In this document: piece after piece, positions 1-8,242 of the stretch
How positions within the stretch are numbered: position 1 is the first letter of the stretch
Layout: each line of letters begins with the position of its first letter
Origin: an uncultured Schlesneria sp.
Lineage (GTDB): Bacteria; Planctomycetota; Planctomycetia; Planctomycetales; Planctomycetaceae
Assembly (NCBI GenBank): GCA_903904835.1
Contig: CAIVEI010000203.1
Coordinates: 1 to 45,471, forward strand
Length of the DNA: 45,471 nucleotides
Reading direction: 5' to 3'
Translations under genes and position numbers: made by a program
Notes under the pieces: generated by a model
What the model was told of the DNA's origin: nothing
Databases searched by the model: none
What the model saw: the letters and a program-made list of their open reading frames with translations, nothing else

Positions 1-539
1 CCACCGTTTGCCGCCATTTTCGCAAACACTGACAGCCTCGGAGCGATGATGGCTACTTTGGTCTGAGGCAAATCCTCTCTGGATTCATCGATTTTCTTTT
101 GATTCGATTTTCGGGCCGTTGAAAGCAACAGCCAAGCTGAGACGAGGGTCAGGGGCACCGTAACGGACCAATAAGGGAAAAAGAAAAATTTCTCTTGAAC
201 GCCTTCGATCAGGTCACTCGGTAATTCTCCAAAACCAAATCCGCACAATTGCCAACGCCAAACCATTCCCGTTTCGTCATACCACTTCGTTTCGGAATGA
301 AACGGATACGTGGTCCACTCGGGCAATGCCGTCATGTACTCGGCGTCGCTGAATTGACTTCGCTGCCATACAAAAACGCTTTTCACCGAGCTCAGGCTTT
401 CTGACGTGTGTCTTCCGCTATGAATCGAAAACACATCCTGAACGGAACGGCTCCTTACCCACCCCGCCATCAAAACGCACGCCATTGCAAGCGTCATCAA
501 GCCAATCTTCCGTCGCCACCCGTGAAACGATCCCCTCAT
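1..539 (-). CDS. Two-TM variable-centre paralogue 1 (partial, runs off the left edge)
   Basis: Reading from the ATG at 539 the frame stays open to base 1, so the C-terminus lies outside the window. The protein begins MRGSFHGWRRKIG and continues into a hydrophobic span ending GWVRS. Near residues 116-135 there is a WRW...GFGFGE motif, and then a second span beginning PYWSVTVPLTL, followed by SNQKK. This is the same plan as the five genes that follow it in the sequence. The start is 3 bases after the stop of the neighbouring gene (TGAATCATG), with a GAGG-like ribosome site inside that gene's tail. After QKK it runs on past where its relatives stop. The function is unknown; an inner-membrane protein with a short extracytoplasmic loop is the simplest reading. 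Confidence 0.75.
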   Translation of the reverse strand, partial: MRGSFHGWRRKIGLMTLAMACVLMAGWVRSRSVQDVFSIHSGRHTSESLSSVKSVFVWQRSQFSDAEYMTALPEWTTYPFHSETKWYDETGMVWRWQLCGFGFGELPSDLIEGVQEKFFFFPYWSVTVPLTLVSAWLLLSTARKSNQKKIDESREDLPQTKVAIIAPRLSVFAKMAANG

Positions 540-542
540 GAT

Positions 543-1031
543 TCATCTCGCCTCGGCAGTAATGGGTTCAGCGATTTTCTTCTGAATAATCGTGTAGGGC
601 TTTGAAAGAAGCAGCCATGCAGAGATCAGCGTCAACGGGATGACGATGAACCAGTAGGGGATCATGCAGTCTTGATCTCGTCGGCTCGCGTACCGGCCTT
701 CGCCGATGTGAAACCCAGCCCAATCCCACCGCCATTCGAATTCAAAGTTTTTTGACCACGGTGTTCCATTGAATGGATCGTCCGGTTTGACGAATAGCTC
801 GACAGATTTAAAGTCGAAGAAGTTCAAAACGGTCGTCGGATCAAGTTCCGTCGTTCGACTGACAGCGAGACCGCTATGCATTGATGTGACACCGTAGGAC
901 ACATTGCCAAACGAAAAGTCGATGTATTCGAATCGAGATTGACTTCTGAACCACCCCACCATGAACACGCAAGCCGTGACCAGCGTCACGACGCCAATCT
1001 TTCTTTTCCAACCCCGAAAAAACTCTCCCAT
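543..1031 (-). CDS. Two-TM variable-centre paralogue 2
   Basis: 162 residues. The N-terminus MGEFFRGWKRKIG leads into a hydrophobic segment (about residues 12-28) ending GWFRS. A variable polar centre follows, containing EWRWDWAGFHIGEG, and then a second hydrophobic segment starting IPYWFIVIPLTLIS and a charged tail with QKKIAEP. The shared ends and unlike centre define the local family. Two spans with both ends cytoplasmic and the centre outside is an inference from the positive residues at the termini. The gene starts 3 bases after the previous stop (TAA-AAC-ATG), with GAGGGAG just upstream inside the preceding coding region, so translation is probably coupled. I recognise no function. Confidence 0.8.
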   Translation of the reverse strand: MGEFFRGWKRKIGVVTLVTACVFMVGWFRSQSRFEYIDFSFGNVSYGVTSMHSGLAVSRTTELDPTTVLNFFDFKSVELFVKPDDPFNGTPWSKNFEFEWRWDWAGFHIGEGRYASRRDQDCMIPYWFIVIPLTLISAWLLLSKPYTIIQKKIAEPITAEAR

Positions 1032-1034
1032 GTT

Positions 1035-1538
1035 TTACACTCCCTCGTTCGCGTCAGGCTCAGTGATATTCTTCTGATTCAACGGGCGAGGTCTGGAAAG
1101 CAAAAACCAAAGTGAAATGAGCGTCAGTGGGACGGTGATAGACCAATAGGGAATTAAGCAAAACGAACCATGAGAGGAATCGCCCGTCATTTGGGTCGTA
1201 AATTCACCCGCTTCAAATCCGAGAAAACGCCATCGCCATACCGGGTTTTCGGAGGCATCGTCAACAATCGAAAAATCGAGTGCACTGCTATGGCACGACG
1301 GAAAAGTCGATGGTAACAGCCCTTCAATATCGTAGGTTGTCTGCCACATCAAATTTTGTTCTGCCGACATGAAATACTCGCAGACATTCGAACCGCTGGA
1401 CCAGTAGATGCCGTCAGCGAAGTAAACGCTTCTCAACCACCCTCCCATCAACACGCACGAAGCCAGAAGTAGCGACAACCCGATCTTCCGTCGCCAACCA
1501 CGGGAAAAGCGAATCAAGAATTTGAAAAAGTCACCCAT
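1035..1538 (-). CDS. Two-TM variable-centre paralogue 3
   Basis: 167 residues. This copy has a slightly longer N-terminus (MGDFFKFLIRFSRGWRRKIG) before the first hydrophobic segment. The centre differs completely from its neighbours but keeps VWRWRFLGFEAGEF, followed by the IPYWSITVPLTLIS span and a tail containing QKNITEP. Several cysteines in the central loop (for example NVCEY and PSCHS) suggest an oxidised, extracytoplasmic loop, which is an inference. It begins with the recurring TGAATCATG junction to the upstream gene. Function unknown. Confidence 0.8.
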   Translation of the reverse strand: MGDFFKFLIRFSRGWRRKIGLSLLLASCVLMGGWLRSVYFADGIYWSSGSNVCEYFMSAEQNLMWQTTYDIEGLLPSTFPSCHSSALDFSIVDDASENPVWRWRFLGFEAGEFTTQMTGDSSHGSFCLIPYWSITVPLTLISLWFLLSRPRPLNQKNITEPDANEGV

Positions 1539-1541
1539 GAT

Positions 1542-1922
1542 TCATGCCCTCTCGCGTAATGCAGGTTCAGCGATTTTCTTTTGCATCGATTTGTCAGGCT
1601 TCACGAGAAGCAGGAATGCTGAAATGAGGATTAAGGGGATGGTGATGGACCAATAGGGAAGCTGCCAAAGATAAAATCCCGTCCCTCCTGCGGGCCTACC
1701 GTATTTGCCCACCGCTATGCTTGCAATTCGCTGAATTCGTCCTTGGTGAGACCTCAGCCAACCTGCACGGAGTCGTAAAGCTTTGGGAGTATTCTCGCCG
1801 GTGTGGACCATTATGACATCCGTCGTCGACAGACTTCTCACCCATCCCGCTGTTAACACGCACGCCGTGACCAGCGTCACCGCGCCAACGTTGCGGCGCC
1901 ATCCCTTGAAGAACTCGCCCAT
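1542..1922 (-). CDS. Two-TM variable-centre paralogue 4 (short centre)
   Basis: 126 residues, the shortest copy. Both conserved ends are present: MGEFFKGWRRNVG with a first span ending GWVRS, and LPYWSITIPLILIS followed by MQKKIAEP. The centre is about 30-50 residues shorter than in the other copies and lacks the WRW...GF.xGE motif, being basic and glycine-rich instead. It may be an internally deleted copy or a genuinely short variant. It is joined to the upstream gene by TGAATCATG with AAGGGG upstream as ribosome site. Function unknown. Confidence 0.7.
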   Translation of the reverse strand: MGEFFKGWRRNVGAVTLVTACVLTAGWVRSLSTTDVIMVHTGENTPKALRLRAGWLRSHQGRIQRIASIAVGKYGRPAGGTGFYLWQLPYWSITIPLILISAFLLLVKPDKSMQKKIAEPALRERA

Positions 1923-1925
1923 GAT

Positions 1926-2426
1926 TCATTCCCCTTCGCTTGCAGCGGGATCGACGAGTTTCTCCGAGGTCGAGTTGCGGGGCTTGGTGAGCAGCAAGAA
2001 GGCCGAGATGAGCGTCAATGGGATCGTGATGAACCAGTAGGGAAATTGGCACCATTTGACCACAAAACTTACGAAGTTGGCTCCCATTTCTTCATCTCCA
2101 GTTGAAAACAAATCTGGAGAGATCGAGTTTATCCAACGGAATTGTGAATTGTCAGGAAGCTGTAAAACCATCTCCCATCCATCCCCCTTGATTTTCTGCG
2201 ATGTCCAGGGAACTGACCGGATCGGTCGTTCTCCATCGATTGACACATTCGCAATGATCATTCGACCTGCAATGGAAACCAGCTTGCATTGTGTCGACGA
2301 TCCGAACCCAATCGTAAACGTGTCTTGAGTGTTCAGACTGCGAAGCCAACCGACCATCAGCACGCAAGCTAGGATCAGCGTCACCAAGCCAAGCTTCCTT
2401 CGCCAACCGTTGAAAAATTTGCCCAT
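1926..2426 (-). CDS. Two-TM variable-centre paralogue 5
   Basis: 166 residues: MGKFFNGWRRKLG, a first span ending GWLRS, a variable centre, then FPYWFITIPLTLIS and a tail with SEKLVDP. The central loop has FRWINSISPDLFSTGDEE where the others carry the WRW...GE motif, so that motif is only partly kept. The start overlaps the annotated end of the next gene upstream by 46 bases, because that gene's tail is frameshifted. Without the shift the two would be separated by 12 bases, as in the rest of the array. Function unknown. Confidence 0.78.
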   Translation of the reverse strand: MGKFFNGWRRKLGLVTLILACVLMVGWLRSLNTQDTFTIGFGSSTQCKLVSIAGRMIIANVSIDGERPIRSVPWTSQKIKGDGWEMVLQLPDNSQFRWINSISPDLFSTGDEEMGANFVSFVVKWCQFPYWFITIPLTLISAFLLLTKPRNSTSEKLVDPAASEGE

Positions 2427-2950
2427 GATTCTCGTCCTCTAGGTTGCAGCAGGTTCATTGCTTTTCTTCTGAGTCGATTTGCGGGCTTGGAGATGAGCAG
2501 GTACGCGGAGAGCAGCGTCAACGGGATGACGATGGACCAGTAGGGAACACGTGCAACGAAGATTTGCAGGGGGAACTGTTGGTCCGAGCAGTCGCCGATT
2601 TCAAATCCGTAACTTTTTATGATCCAATGAAATGGTGAGCCTTCCGCAGCGCGGGTCGGTGGGTCCACGTTGATCGCCAAATTTCCCGTTGAATTTCCTC
2701 GCGGTGCCTGAAATCCGATGAGCAATACACGATCAACGGAAAGCTCCTTTACTCTCAATTTGGATTTAATCCTTCGAACCGCCAATGTTTGATCGCGAGA
2801 AATCAGTTGAATGAGCGAATGACCGCCAAATCTAATGACAGTATTGTTCACGGTTCGCAGGCTTCTCACCCATCCGCTCATCAACACACACGCCACCAAC
2901 AGTGTCAGCAGGCCAAGTTTTCGTCGCCATGGATTAAAGAACTCGCCCAT
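2381..2950 (-). CDS. Two-TM variable-centre paralogue 6, first gene of the array, frameshifted tail
   Basis: I place the start at the ATG at 2950 (MGEFFNPWRRKLG), preceded by GGGAGGAATT. An in-frame TTG at 2962 overlaps that ribosome site and is unlikely. The centre includes FHWIIKSYGFEIGDC, followed by VPYWSIVIPLTLLS and LLISKP. After KP the frame reads NRLRRKAMNLL, which matches no relative. Adding one G to the GGG run at 2483-2485 gives KPRKSTQKKSNEPAAT and a stop at 2439, the family ending. So the last 34 or so residues are probably out of frame through a one-base deletion, or through a sequencing error. The promoter of the whole array should lie in 2951-3159. Confidence 0.75.
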   Translation of the reverse strand: MGEFFNPWRRKLGLLTLLVACVLMSGWVRSLRTVNNTVIRFGGHSLIQLISRDQTLAVRRIKSKLRVKELSVDRVLLIGFQAPRGNSTGNLAINVDPPTRAAEGSPFHWIIKSYGFEIGDCSDQQFPLQIFVARVPYWSIVIPLTLLSAYLLISKPANRLRRKAMNLLQPRGRESWANFSTVGEGSLAW

Positions 2951-3008
2951 AATTCCTCCCAAGCGAATCCCTGATCACTCAAACCATCTTGCCTGCCTGA
3001 TTCGTTCC

Positions 3009-3056
3009 TGAATACGATGTCAAAATGTCTTGAGTGCGTCAATCGCGGCTCATCAA
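3009..3056 (+). repeat. Left 48-base direct repeat flanking the Rpn gene
   Basis: This block matches 4196-4243 at 44 of 48 positions, in the same orientation. The shared core includes GTCTTGAGTGCGTCAATC. Similarity continues weakly for about 10 bases to the left. It is too long for a transposition target duplication. It may be a duplicated upstream region of the leucine-rich-repeat gene, into which the Rpn gene came. Confidence 0.8.
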
Positions 3057-3159
3057 AGCCAATGGCCAAGTGAGTCTCCCGGTAGTCGCTCCTGCGTTTG
3101 AAATATGCTACGTTCCGTAGCGAGGAGATAAGTTTTTCCCTGTCAACGGATGCATCATC

Positions 3160-4086
3160 ATGCTGATCGGTATTCGCCCCATCAATGACTTTGCGTTCAA
3201 GAAGACGTTTGGATCACCCGAGAACAAGTTGGCTTTGATCAGTTTGCTCAACGCCATTCTTGGGCTGCCGAAGCCAATCGTCGATGTCACCATTGAAAAT
3301 CCCTACAGCCTTCAGGATTTCAAAGACGACAAACTTTCGATCCTTGATATCAAAGCGATCGATCAGACGGGCGCGATCTACGATGTTGAAATGCAATTAT
3401 CGATTTTTAGTGGTTTAATCCAGCGGATCGTTTTTTACGGTTGCGAAATCTATGCTGACCAATTGAGATCAGGGGACGATTATTCGCTGTTGAAACCCGC
3501 GTATTCCATCTGTCTGCTCGACGGCGTCTTGTGGCACGATTCGACGAAGGTCCACCATGCTTTCCGATTTACCGATCTGGAATCGGGACGGACGTTGAAT
3601 GATACTTTAGAAATTCACACAATCGAGTTGGGGCGGTATCATCTGCAAGAAAAAGATTTGCCGAAGGCGAGTCTGCTGGATTGTTGGCTGTTCTGGCTGC
3701 TCCATGCCCACGAGTACGAACCGGAAGAATTATTAAAACTGTTTCCGCAGGAAGCAATTCGTCAGGCGACACAGACCATCACGCAGATTGCACAAGTGAC
3801 CGAGGATAAAGCCATGTACGATTCACGCGAAAAAGCGATACGTGACCAGCAATGGGCACTGAATGCTTCACGTAAAGAGGGGTTCATTGAGGGTGAAATC
3901 GAAGGGAAAATCGAAGGGAAGATTGAAGGGAAGATTGAAGGGAAAATCGAAACAATTCGAATGCTTCAAGAGATTTTGAATCTGCCTGTCAGCAACGATT
4001 CGGATTTCAATGGGAAAACGCTGGAGGAACTTCAGTCACAAACGGCTGATCTTCAAGATCGCCTGCGAAACCGTCGTGGTTCCTGA
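3160..4086 (+). CDS. Rpn-family PD-(D/E)XK nuclease / putative transposase
   Basis: 308 residues. The N-terminus has INDFAFKKTFGSPENK, the signature of the Rpn (recombination-promoting nuclease, formerly YhgA-like transposase) family. ILDIKAIDQTGAIYDVEMQL, about residues 61-80, supplies the D...ExQ nuclease core. Family members cut DNA and raise recA-independent recombination in E. coli; they are common, variable-copy genes. The C-terminal region has five 12-base repeats coding EGxI/EGKI units (3886-3951), as is usual in this family. ATG 3160 is the first start after an in-frame stop at 3118, although the nearest GAGGAG is about 32 bases upstream. Direct repeats flank the gene at 3009 and 4196. 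Confidence 0.85.
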   Translation: MLIGIRPINDFAFKKTFGSPENKLALISLLNAILGLPKPIVDVTIENPYSLQDFKDDKLSILDIKAIDQTGAIYDVEMQLSIFSGLIQRIVFYGCEIYADQLRSGDDYSLLKPAYSICLLDGVLWHDSTKVHHAFRFTDLESGRTLNDTLEIHTIELGRYHLQEKDLPKASLLDCWLFWLLHAHEYEPEELLKLFPQEAIRQATQTITQIAQVTEDKAMYDSREKAIRDQQWALNASRKEGFIEGEIEGKIEGKIEGKIEGKIETIRMLQEILNLPVSNDSDFNGKTLEELQSQTADLQDRLRNRRGS

Positions 4087-4195
4087 AGTTTCAAATCGAC
4101 GACCAATTCGAGGACAGCGTGCGTTAGACGGGTATCAAAGAAAGGTCGCGTGTTCCGAGTTGAGAAGAATCATTCAATCGGTTCCGAATCGCGTT

Positions 4196-4243
4196 TGAAT
4201 ACGGTGTCAAAACGTCTTGAGTGCGTCAATCACGGCTCTTCAA
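4196..4243 (+). repeat. Right 48-base direct repeat flanking the Rpn gene
   Basis: Second copy of the block at 3009-3056, with four mismatches. It lies 36 bases before the start of the leucine-rich-repeat gene and so probably contains part of that gene's leader or promoter. The left copy would then be a detached duplicate. Confidence 0.8.
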
Positions 4244-4278
4244 TGCTCGGCCTCCGACCCTCGACAAAGAGGTGCACG

Positions 4279-5667
4279 ATGCGTTTCCGATCTGCGTTCA
4301 TGACCATTGCGGTTTTTGCTGCTTCGTTGGCCATGGCCGAAGACAACCTCGACGAGTTCAAGACAATTGAAAAAATTGAATTGCTCGGCGGAAGTATCGA
4401 ACGAGACGAAACACTCCCGGACCGTCCGGTCATTGGGATCAGGTTTTCAACGAAGAGCAGGTTCAACGACAAATATGTCTATTTGCTGAAGAAGTTCGAG
4501 AATCTGAAAACACTCGACCTGATTGACGCGACAATGACGGACATTGGAATCAATACCCTTGGACAACTCACGAGTCTCAACGAGCTTCAATTGAGTGGTC
4601 CCGAAATTACGGATCAAAGTGTCAACGAGTTGTGCAAACTAGTGAACCTCTCGCAATTGACTCTGTGCGGGACTGAAATGACGTCTGCGGGACAAAAAAT
4701 TCTCCATGAGTCGCTTCCAACACTGGTCATTAGCAATGAGAAGGCCTTCTACAAGCGAGTTGTTAACATCGGCGGTACTGTTGACAACATCCGAGTTGGC
4801 AACAAGATCGAGACGTTCAGGCTGAAGTTTGACGAGTCGCGGGTCACCGACGATCAATTAAGGGAAGTATTACCGCTGCGTGGTGTCAGAACTCTCACGG
4901 ATCTCTGGTTTAAAGATTGTCGCAACATCACCGATGCCGGAATCAAAGAACTGGTGTCATTCCGAACGATGTCCAATTTGACGATCCAGGATTGCCCGCA
5001 AATCACCAGCAAGAGCTTAACGTCATTCAAGAATCATCAAGGTCTCACGTGCCTCTACTTTGCCCAGAGTGAACAGCACCAGGGTATACGGCTCACCGAC
5101 GACGGCATGAAAGACATTGCAGAATTGAAGAATCTGACACGTCTTCAAATATTCGGTGACCACCAGATCACGGACAAGGGGATCGTGGAATTGAAAGAAC
5201 TCAAAAATCTTGAATTCCTCGAATTGGGCGAAACAAGAATCTCGGGAAGAGGCTTGAGCGCACTTCAGGCACTCCCGAAACTTACGAACCTTTACCTTTA
5301 TGATGGCGAAGAAATCTCAGATGCAGCAGTAAAGGAACTTGGGGAGCTGAACAATTTGAAGTGTCTTCATCTGAACGAAACCTCAATTACGGATGTCGGG
5401 TTAAGAGAAATCGGACGAATGACCGCATTGGTGGAGCTTAATATCAACGGGAATCAGATCACGGACGCCGGGTTGAAAGAACTTCAGAACCTCAAGAATC
5501 TGCGCATTTTGGACATTCGAAACATTGAAGAAATTACTGACGCGGGTTTAAAGGAGCTTGCAGAACTGAAAACCCTCGAGCAACTATCGGTCAGTGGCTG
5601 TGAAGTAACAGACGAAGGCTGTGACGAACTCCAAAAACAGCTACCCAACGTCGACATTGAACGTTGA
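4279..5667 (+). CDS. Secreted leucine-rich-repeat protein
   Basis: 462 residues from ATG 4279, which follows AAAGAGG and opens a clear signal peptide (MRFRSAFMTIAVFAASLAMA, cleavage near residue 20). The frame is open further upstream to 4150, but that part looks noncoding and overlaps the direct repeat. The mature protein is a run of repeats of the type L..L..L.L....ITDAGLKEL, the cysteine-containing or F-box-like LRR subtype, repeated about a dozen times to the C-terminus. Such proteins are abundant in planctomycetes and probably bind other proteins outside the cytoplasm. No enzyme domain is visible. It ends with DEGCDELQKQLPNVDIER. Confidence 0.85.
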   Translation: MRFRSAFMTIAVFAASLAMAEDNLDEFKTIEKIELLGGSIERDETLPDRPVIGIRFSTKSRFNDKYVYLLKKFENLKTLDLIDATMTDIGINTLGQLTSLNELQLSGPEITDQSVNELCKLVNLSQLTLCGTEMTSAGQKILHESLPTLVISNEKAFYKRVVNIGGTVDNIRVGNKIETFRLKFDESRVTDDQLREVLPLRGVRTLTDLWFKDCRNITDAGIKELVSFRTMSNLTIQDCPQITSKSLTSFKNHQGLTCLYFAQSEQHQGIRLTDDGMKDIAELKNLTRLQIFGDHQITDKGIVELKELKNLEFLELGETRISGRGLSALQALPKLTNLYLYDGEEISDAAVKELGELNNLKCLHLNETSITDVGLREIGRMTALVELNINGNQITDAGLKELQNLKNLRILDIRNIEEITDAGLKELAELKTLEQLSVSGCEVTDEGCDELQKQLPNVDIER

Positions 5668-5872
5668 GTCCAACATACGCCGTTCCGTGAAGCTCATTGC
5701 GTTTGAATTCCGATGCACGCAGCATCGGCAATGTGGCTGACGCTGCCAGCGTTGGAAGGATGGAAATAACTGCTCAAACGAGAAATGACGCCTCGGCTGA
5801 CGTCAACACCGCCTCCAACCCCACCTATCTTCGAGGCGCTGTTAAACGATGAGGAGCCATGAATCGGTACCG

Positions 5873-6949
5873 TTACTTGGCAAATGTCGGCTTCAGCAGA
5901 TCCAGCGTATAAATCGCACTCGGGAGGACTTCACATTCGGCCCAGCAGCCGGGGCATTTTTTGACCCAGGTTCGTTGCTCCGCTGCGGCGACGCTACTCC
6001 AGATTTCTTTGAACGAGCTTGATCGCAGGTTGCCGACGACGTGGCTGTTGAACTGACACGTCGGCACATCTCCGTTCGGGAAGATCCGTAAATGAGCCTT
6101 CAATGCGACGCACTTCGGGTTCGGTGTCCCCTGCTTTTTCAGCAGCCGGTTTCGGATACCTTTCAAGTAGTACCGCTTAGCAAGACGTTCACCAAATGGT
6201 AATGATTTGGCGTCCTCTTCGACTTCATTCAGCAGATCCCGAAGGTTATCGTCGGTAAACTCACCGAACGTCGTGAACTGTCCGATCTCTTTCGGTGCAA
6301 TGTCAACGTCTTTTTCCATGTTGTACGTGGCACTCATGTCGTAAGCCAGCACGACGTTGTTGTGAACGCCGAAAGGTCTCAGCACTTCTCGTAATTGCTT
6401 GTAGTGGTCTGCACCTTCGGCATCAACGATCGTCTGGTTGACACCCAGGCGCAGCCGAAGCCTCTTCTGATGCGGTGCCAATGCACGGATCGTTTCCATC
6501 ACCATGTTCCAGGCCTGGGTACTGCCACGCACGTGGTTGTGCTTATCGCCGACACCATCAATCGAAACGAGCATTTGCAACGGCACACTGCGGTCTCGTT
6601 TTTCACAGTAAGAGACGACTCGGTCGGTCAAAAAGCCGTTCGTCGTGATATGCAGGACCAGCGGTTTCAATCGCGTCTGAGCAATCTGGCCGATTTCCGG
6701 CAGATCGCGACGGACGAAAGGTTCGCCACCTGTTAATCGAATCGCGTCCATGACGGGGAGTTGTGCGAAGATCCCGTCAACCTCGTCCAGCGTCAGATCC
6801 CCTTTCGCGGGCATCTTCCAGGAATCGCACATAATGCATTTGGCATTACAGCCAAACGTCACGGTGTAAGTCAGAAATCTCGGCAGGTCAGTCTGATCAT
6901 TTCGATTTCGATAGACGCTACGCATAAACGAGAGTGTTCGGTTCAGCAT
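5873..6949 (-). CDS. Radical SAM/SPASM-domain protein
   Basis: 358 residues. CNAKCIMC (Cys34, 38, 41) is the CxxxCxxC motif that binds the [4Fe-4S] cluster and S-adenosylmethionine, and RLTGGEPFVR follows as the glycine-rich SAM-binding strand. The C-terminal part has further cysteines (280, 298, 332, 335, 339) around FPNGDVPTCQF and CPGCWAEC, which fits a SPASM/twitch auxiliary cluster domain. The substrate cannot be read from the sequence. It is the last gene of a minus-strand trio, 31 bases after the glycosyltransferase gene and probably cotranscribed with it, which suggests modification of an envelope glycan or a peptide. There is no strong ribosome site before the start. Confidence 0.85.
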   Translation of the reverse strand: MLNRTLSFMRSVYRNRNDQTDLPRFLTYTVTFGCNAKCIMCDSWKMPAKGDLTLDEVDGIFAQLPVMDAIRLTGGEPFVRRDLPEIGQIAQTRLKPLVLHITTNGFLTDRVVSYCEKRDRSVPLQMLVSIDGVGDKHNHVRGSTQAWNMVMETIRALAPHQKRLRLRLGVNQTIVDAEGADHYKQLREVLRPFGVHNNVVLAYDMSATYNMEKDVDIAPKEIGQFTTFGEFTDDNLRDLLNEVEEDAKSLPFGERLAKRYYLKGIRNRLLKKQGTPNPKCVALKAHLRIFPNGDVPTCQFNSHVVGNLRSSSFKEIWSSVAAAEQRTWVKKCPGCWAECEVLPSAIYTLDLLKPTFAK

Positions 6950-6980
6950 GACGGACTTTCGACAGAGAAACAGATTTCAT

Positions 6981-8084
6981 TCAGGCGACTCGTACGACCG
7001 CATCCGACATATTGTTGGTCGGAATTGGCAGGTAACGACGAATCGCTTCAAGTGCTGCGGCATTCCCAATCACTTGACTGGGATCAATCCGCTCGCGAAT
7101 TTCTGGAACTTGCTCAAGGAACTGCTTGAGATGCTCATCGGTTAGCGACGCCGCATCGTGGCCGACGCCATAGCCTGTCTGAGCCAGGAAATGAGCGTTC
7201 ACTGATTGCTCGAAGTTTCCTTCTTCCGGAATTGCCATGACTGGCTTTTTCAACGAGAGTGCCTCGCCGACAAGTTGGTTTCCCGCGTTGGAAATTAACG
7301 CGTGGCAATTGATCAGGTCGTCAAGAAATCCCGTTTCATTCACTTCAAAATATCGCACGTTTCCCTCGCGAGGGAGCTCACCCAATCCATAAATGGAGAC
7401 CTCGCGTCCACAGCGACGCAGGGCATCCATCAAACGGGGTGGAGCGAATCGTCGAAGGTAAACGAGCAGATGCCGCTCATCGTGTGGATCAGCCTGTTGC
7501 AACTCGCGTCGCAACATAACACCGACCGACGTGACATTTCCACAGCCATGCCGAAGTGGCGGAGTAAAAAACGATGACACGATCGTTTCACGCTGACCGC
7601 TGTAGAACAGATTGATCGACAGTGCGATTGACTGGGCCTTAAGCCAGAGTGGCAAGGGAAGCGACGACAGATCGAACGACGTGAGAAAGTGCTGATGATC
7701 GAAACTCAAAAATGGCAGACCAAGCCGCTTTGCGGCACGGGGCAAAGCCGGTTCAAAGTCGGTGATTATTAAGTCTGGCTGCTCGTCTCGCAGCATTCGC
7801 TCCATCGAATTGACCAGTTCGGGAAGCTGCCTGAGATACGGGACGCTTTGGCGAATCGAGCTGAAATAGCTGACTCGACGTCCGTTATAGCAAAACTGTA
7901 AACCGGGAATACGCCTGACTTCGACGTCTTCGGAGTCGTGATAAATATCGTCCAGAAACTCGAACGCCACATGCGGCGCGAGCAGAACGACCTCGTGTTC
8001 CTGTCTCAATTCTTCGACGACGGTCCGGACGCGAGTTGCATGCCCACGTCCTTCTCCGGCCACGCTATAGAAGACCCTGCCCAT
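6981..8084 (-). CDS. MJ1255-type glycosyltransferase
   Basis: 367 residues. It opens MGRVFYSVAGEGRGHATR; the GxGHATR loop is typical of GT-B fold enzymes of the MJ1255/UDP-GlcNAc:undecaprenol (MurG-like) group. The C-terminal half has NAGNQLVGEALSLKKPVM and PEEGNFEQ, the donor-sugar binding region. Family knowledge says it transfers a sugar from a nucleotide donor; the acceptor is unknown. It has no signal peptide or obvious membrane span and probably works at the cytoplasmic face. The phosphoesterase gene upstream and radical SAM gene downstream are on the same strand. TAGGAA precedes the ATG. Confidence 0.85.
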   Translation of the reverse strand: MGRVFYSVAGEGRGHATRVRTVVEELRQEHEVVLLAPHVAFEFLDDIYHDSEDVEVRRIPGLQFCYNGRRVSYFSSIRQSVPYLRQLPELVNSMERMLRDEQPDLIITDFEPALPRAAKRLGLPFLSFDHQHFLTSFDLSSLPLPLWLKAQSIALSINLFYSGQRETIVSSFFTPPLRHGCGNVTSVGVMLRRELQQADPHDERHLLVYLRRFAPPRLMDALRRCGREVSIYGLGELPREGNVRYFEVNETGFLDDLINCHALISNAGNQLVGEALSLKKPVMAIPEEGNFEQSVNAHFLAQTGYGVGHDAASLTDEHLKQFLEQVPEIRERIDPSQVIGNAAALEAIRRYLPIPTNNMSDAVVRVA

Positions 8085-8242
8085 GATCGATTTCCTATCT
8101 TAGCAAGCTTACTTCACGGTAAGTCCCATCGCTTCAGACGGAGTCTGACTGATGGAATCATCCACTGATACCTCTTACATTTTCAATAAAAAAAGCGAAC
8201 GACAATGACATTTTCTTGATTGGGTTAACCAACTTGTGTTGA

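Noticed and set aside
4150-4278. Longer start of the leucine-rich-repeat protein
   Set aside because: The extension overlaps the direct repeat and hides the clear signal peptide that starts at 4279.
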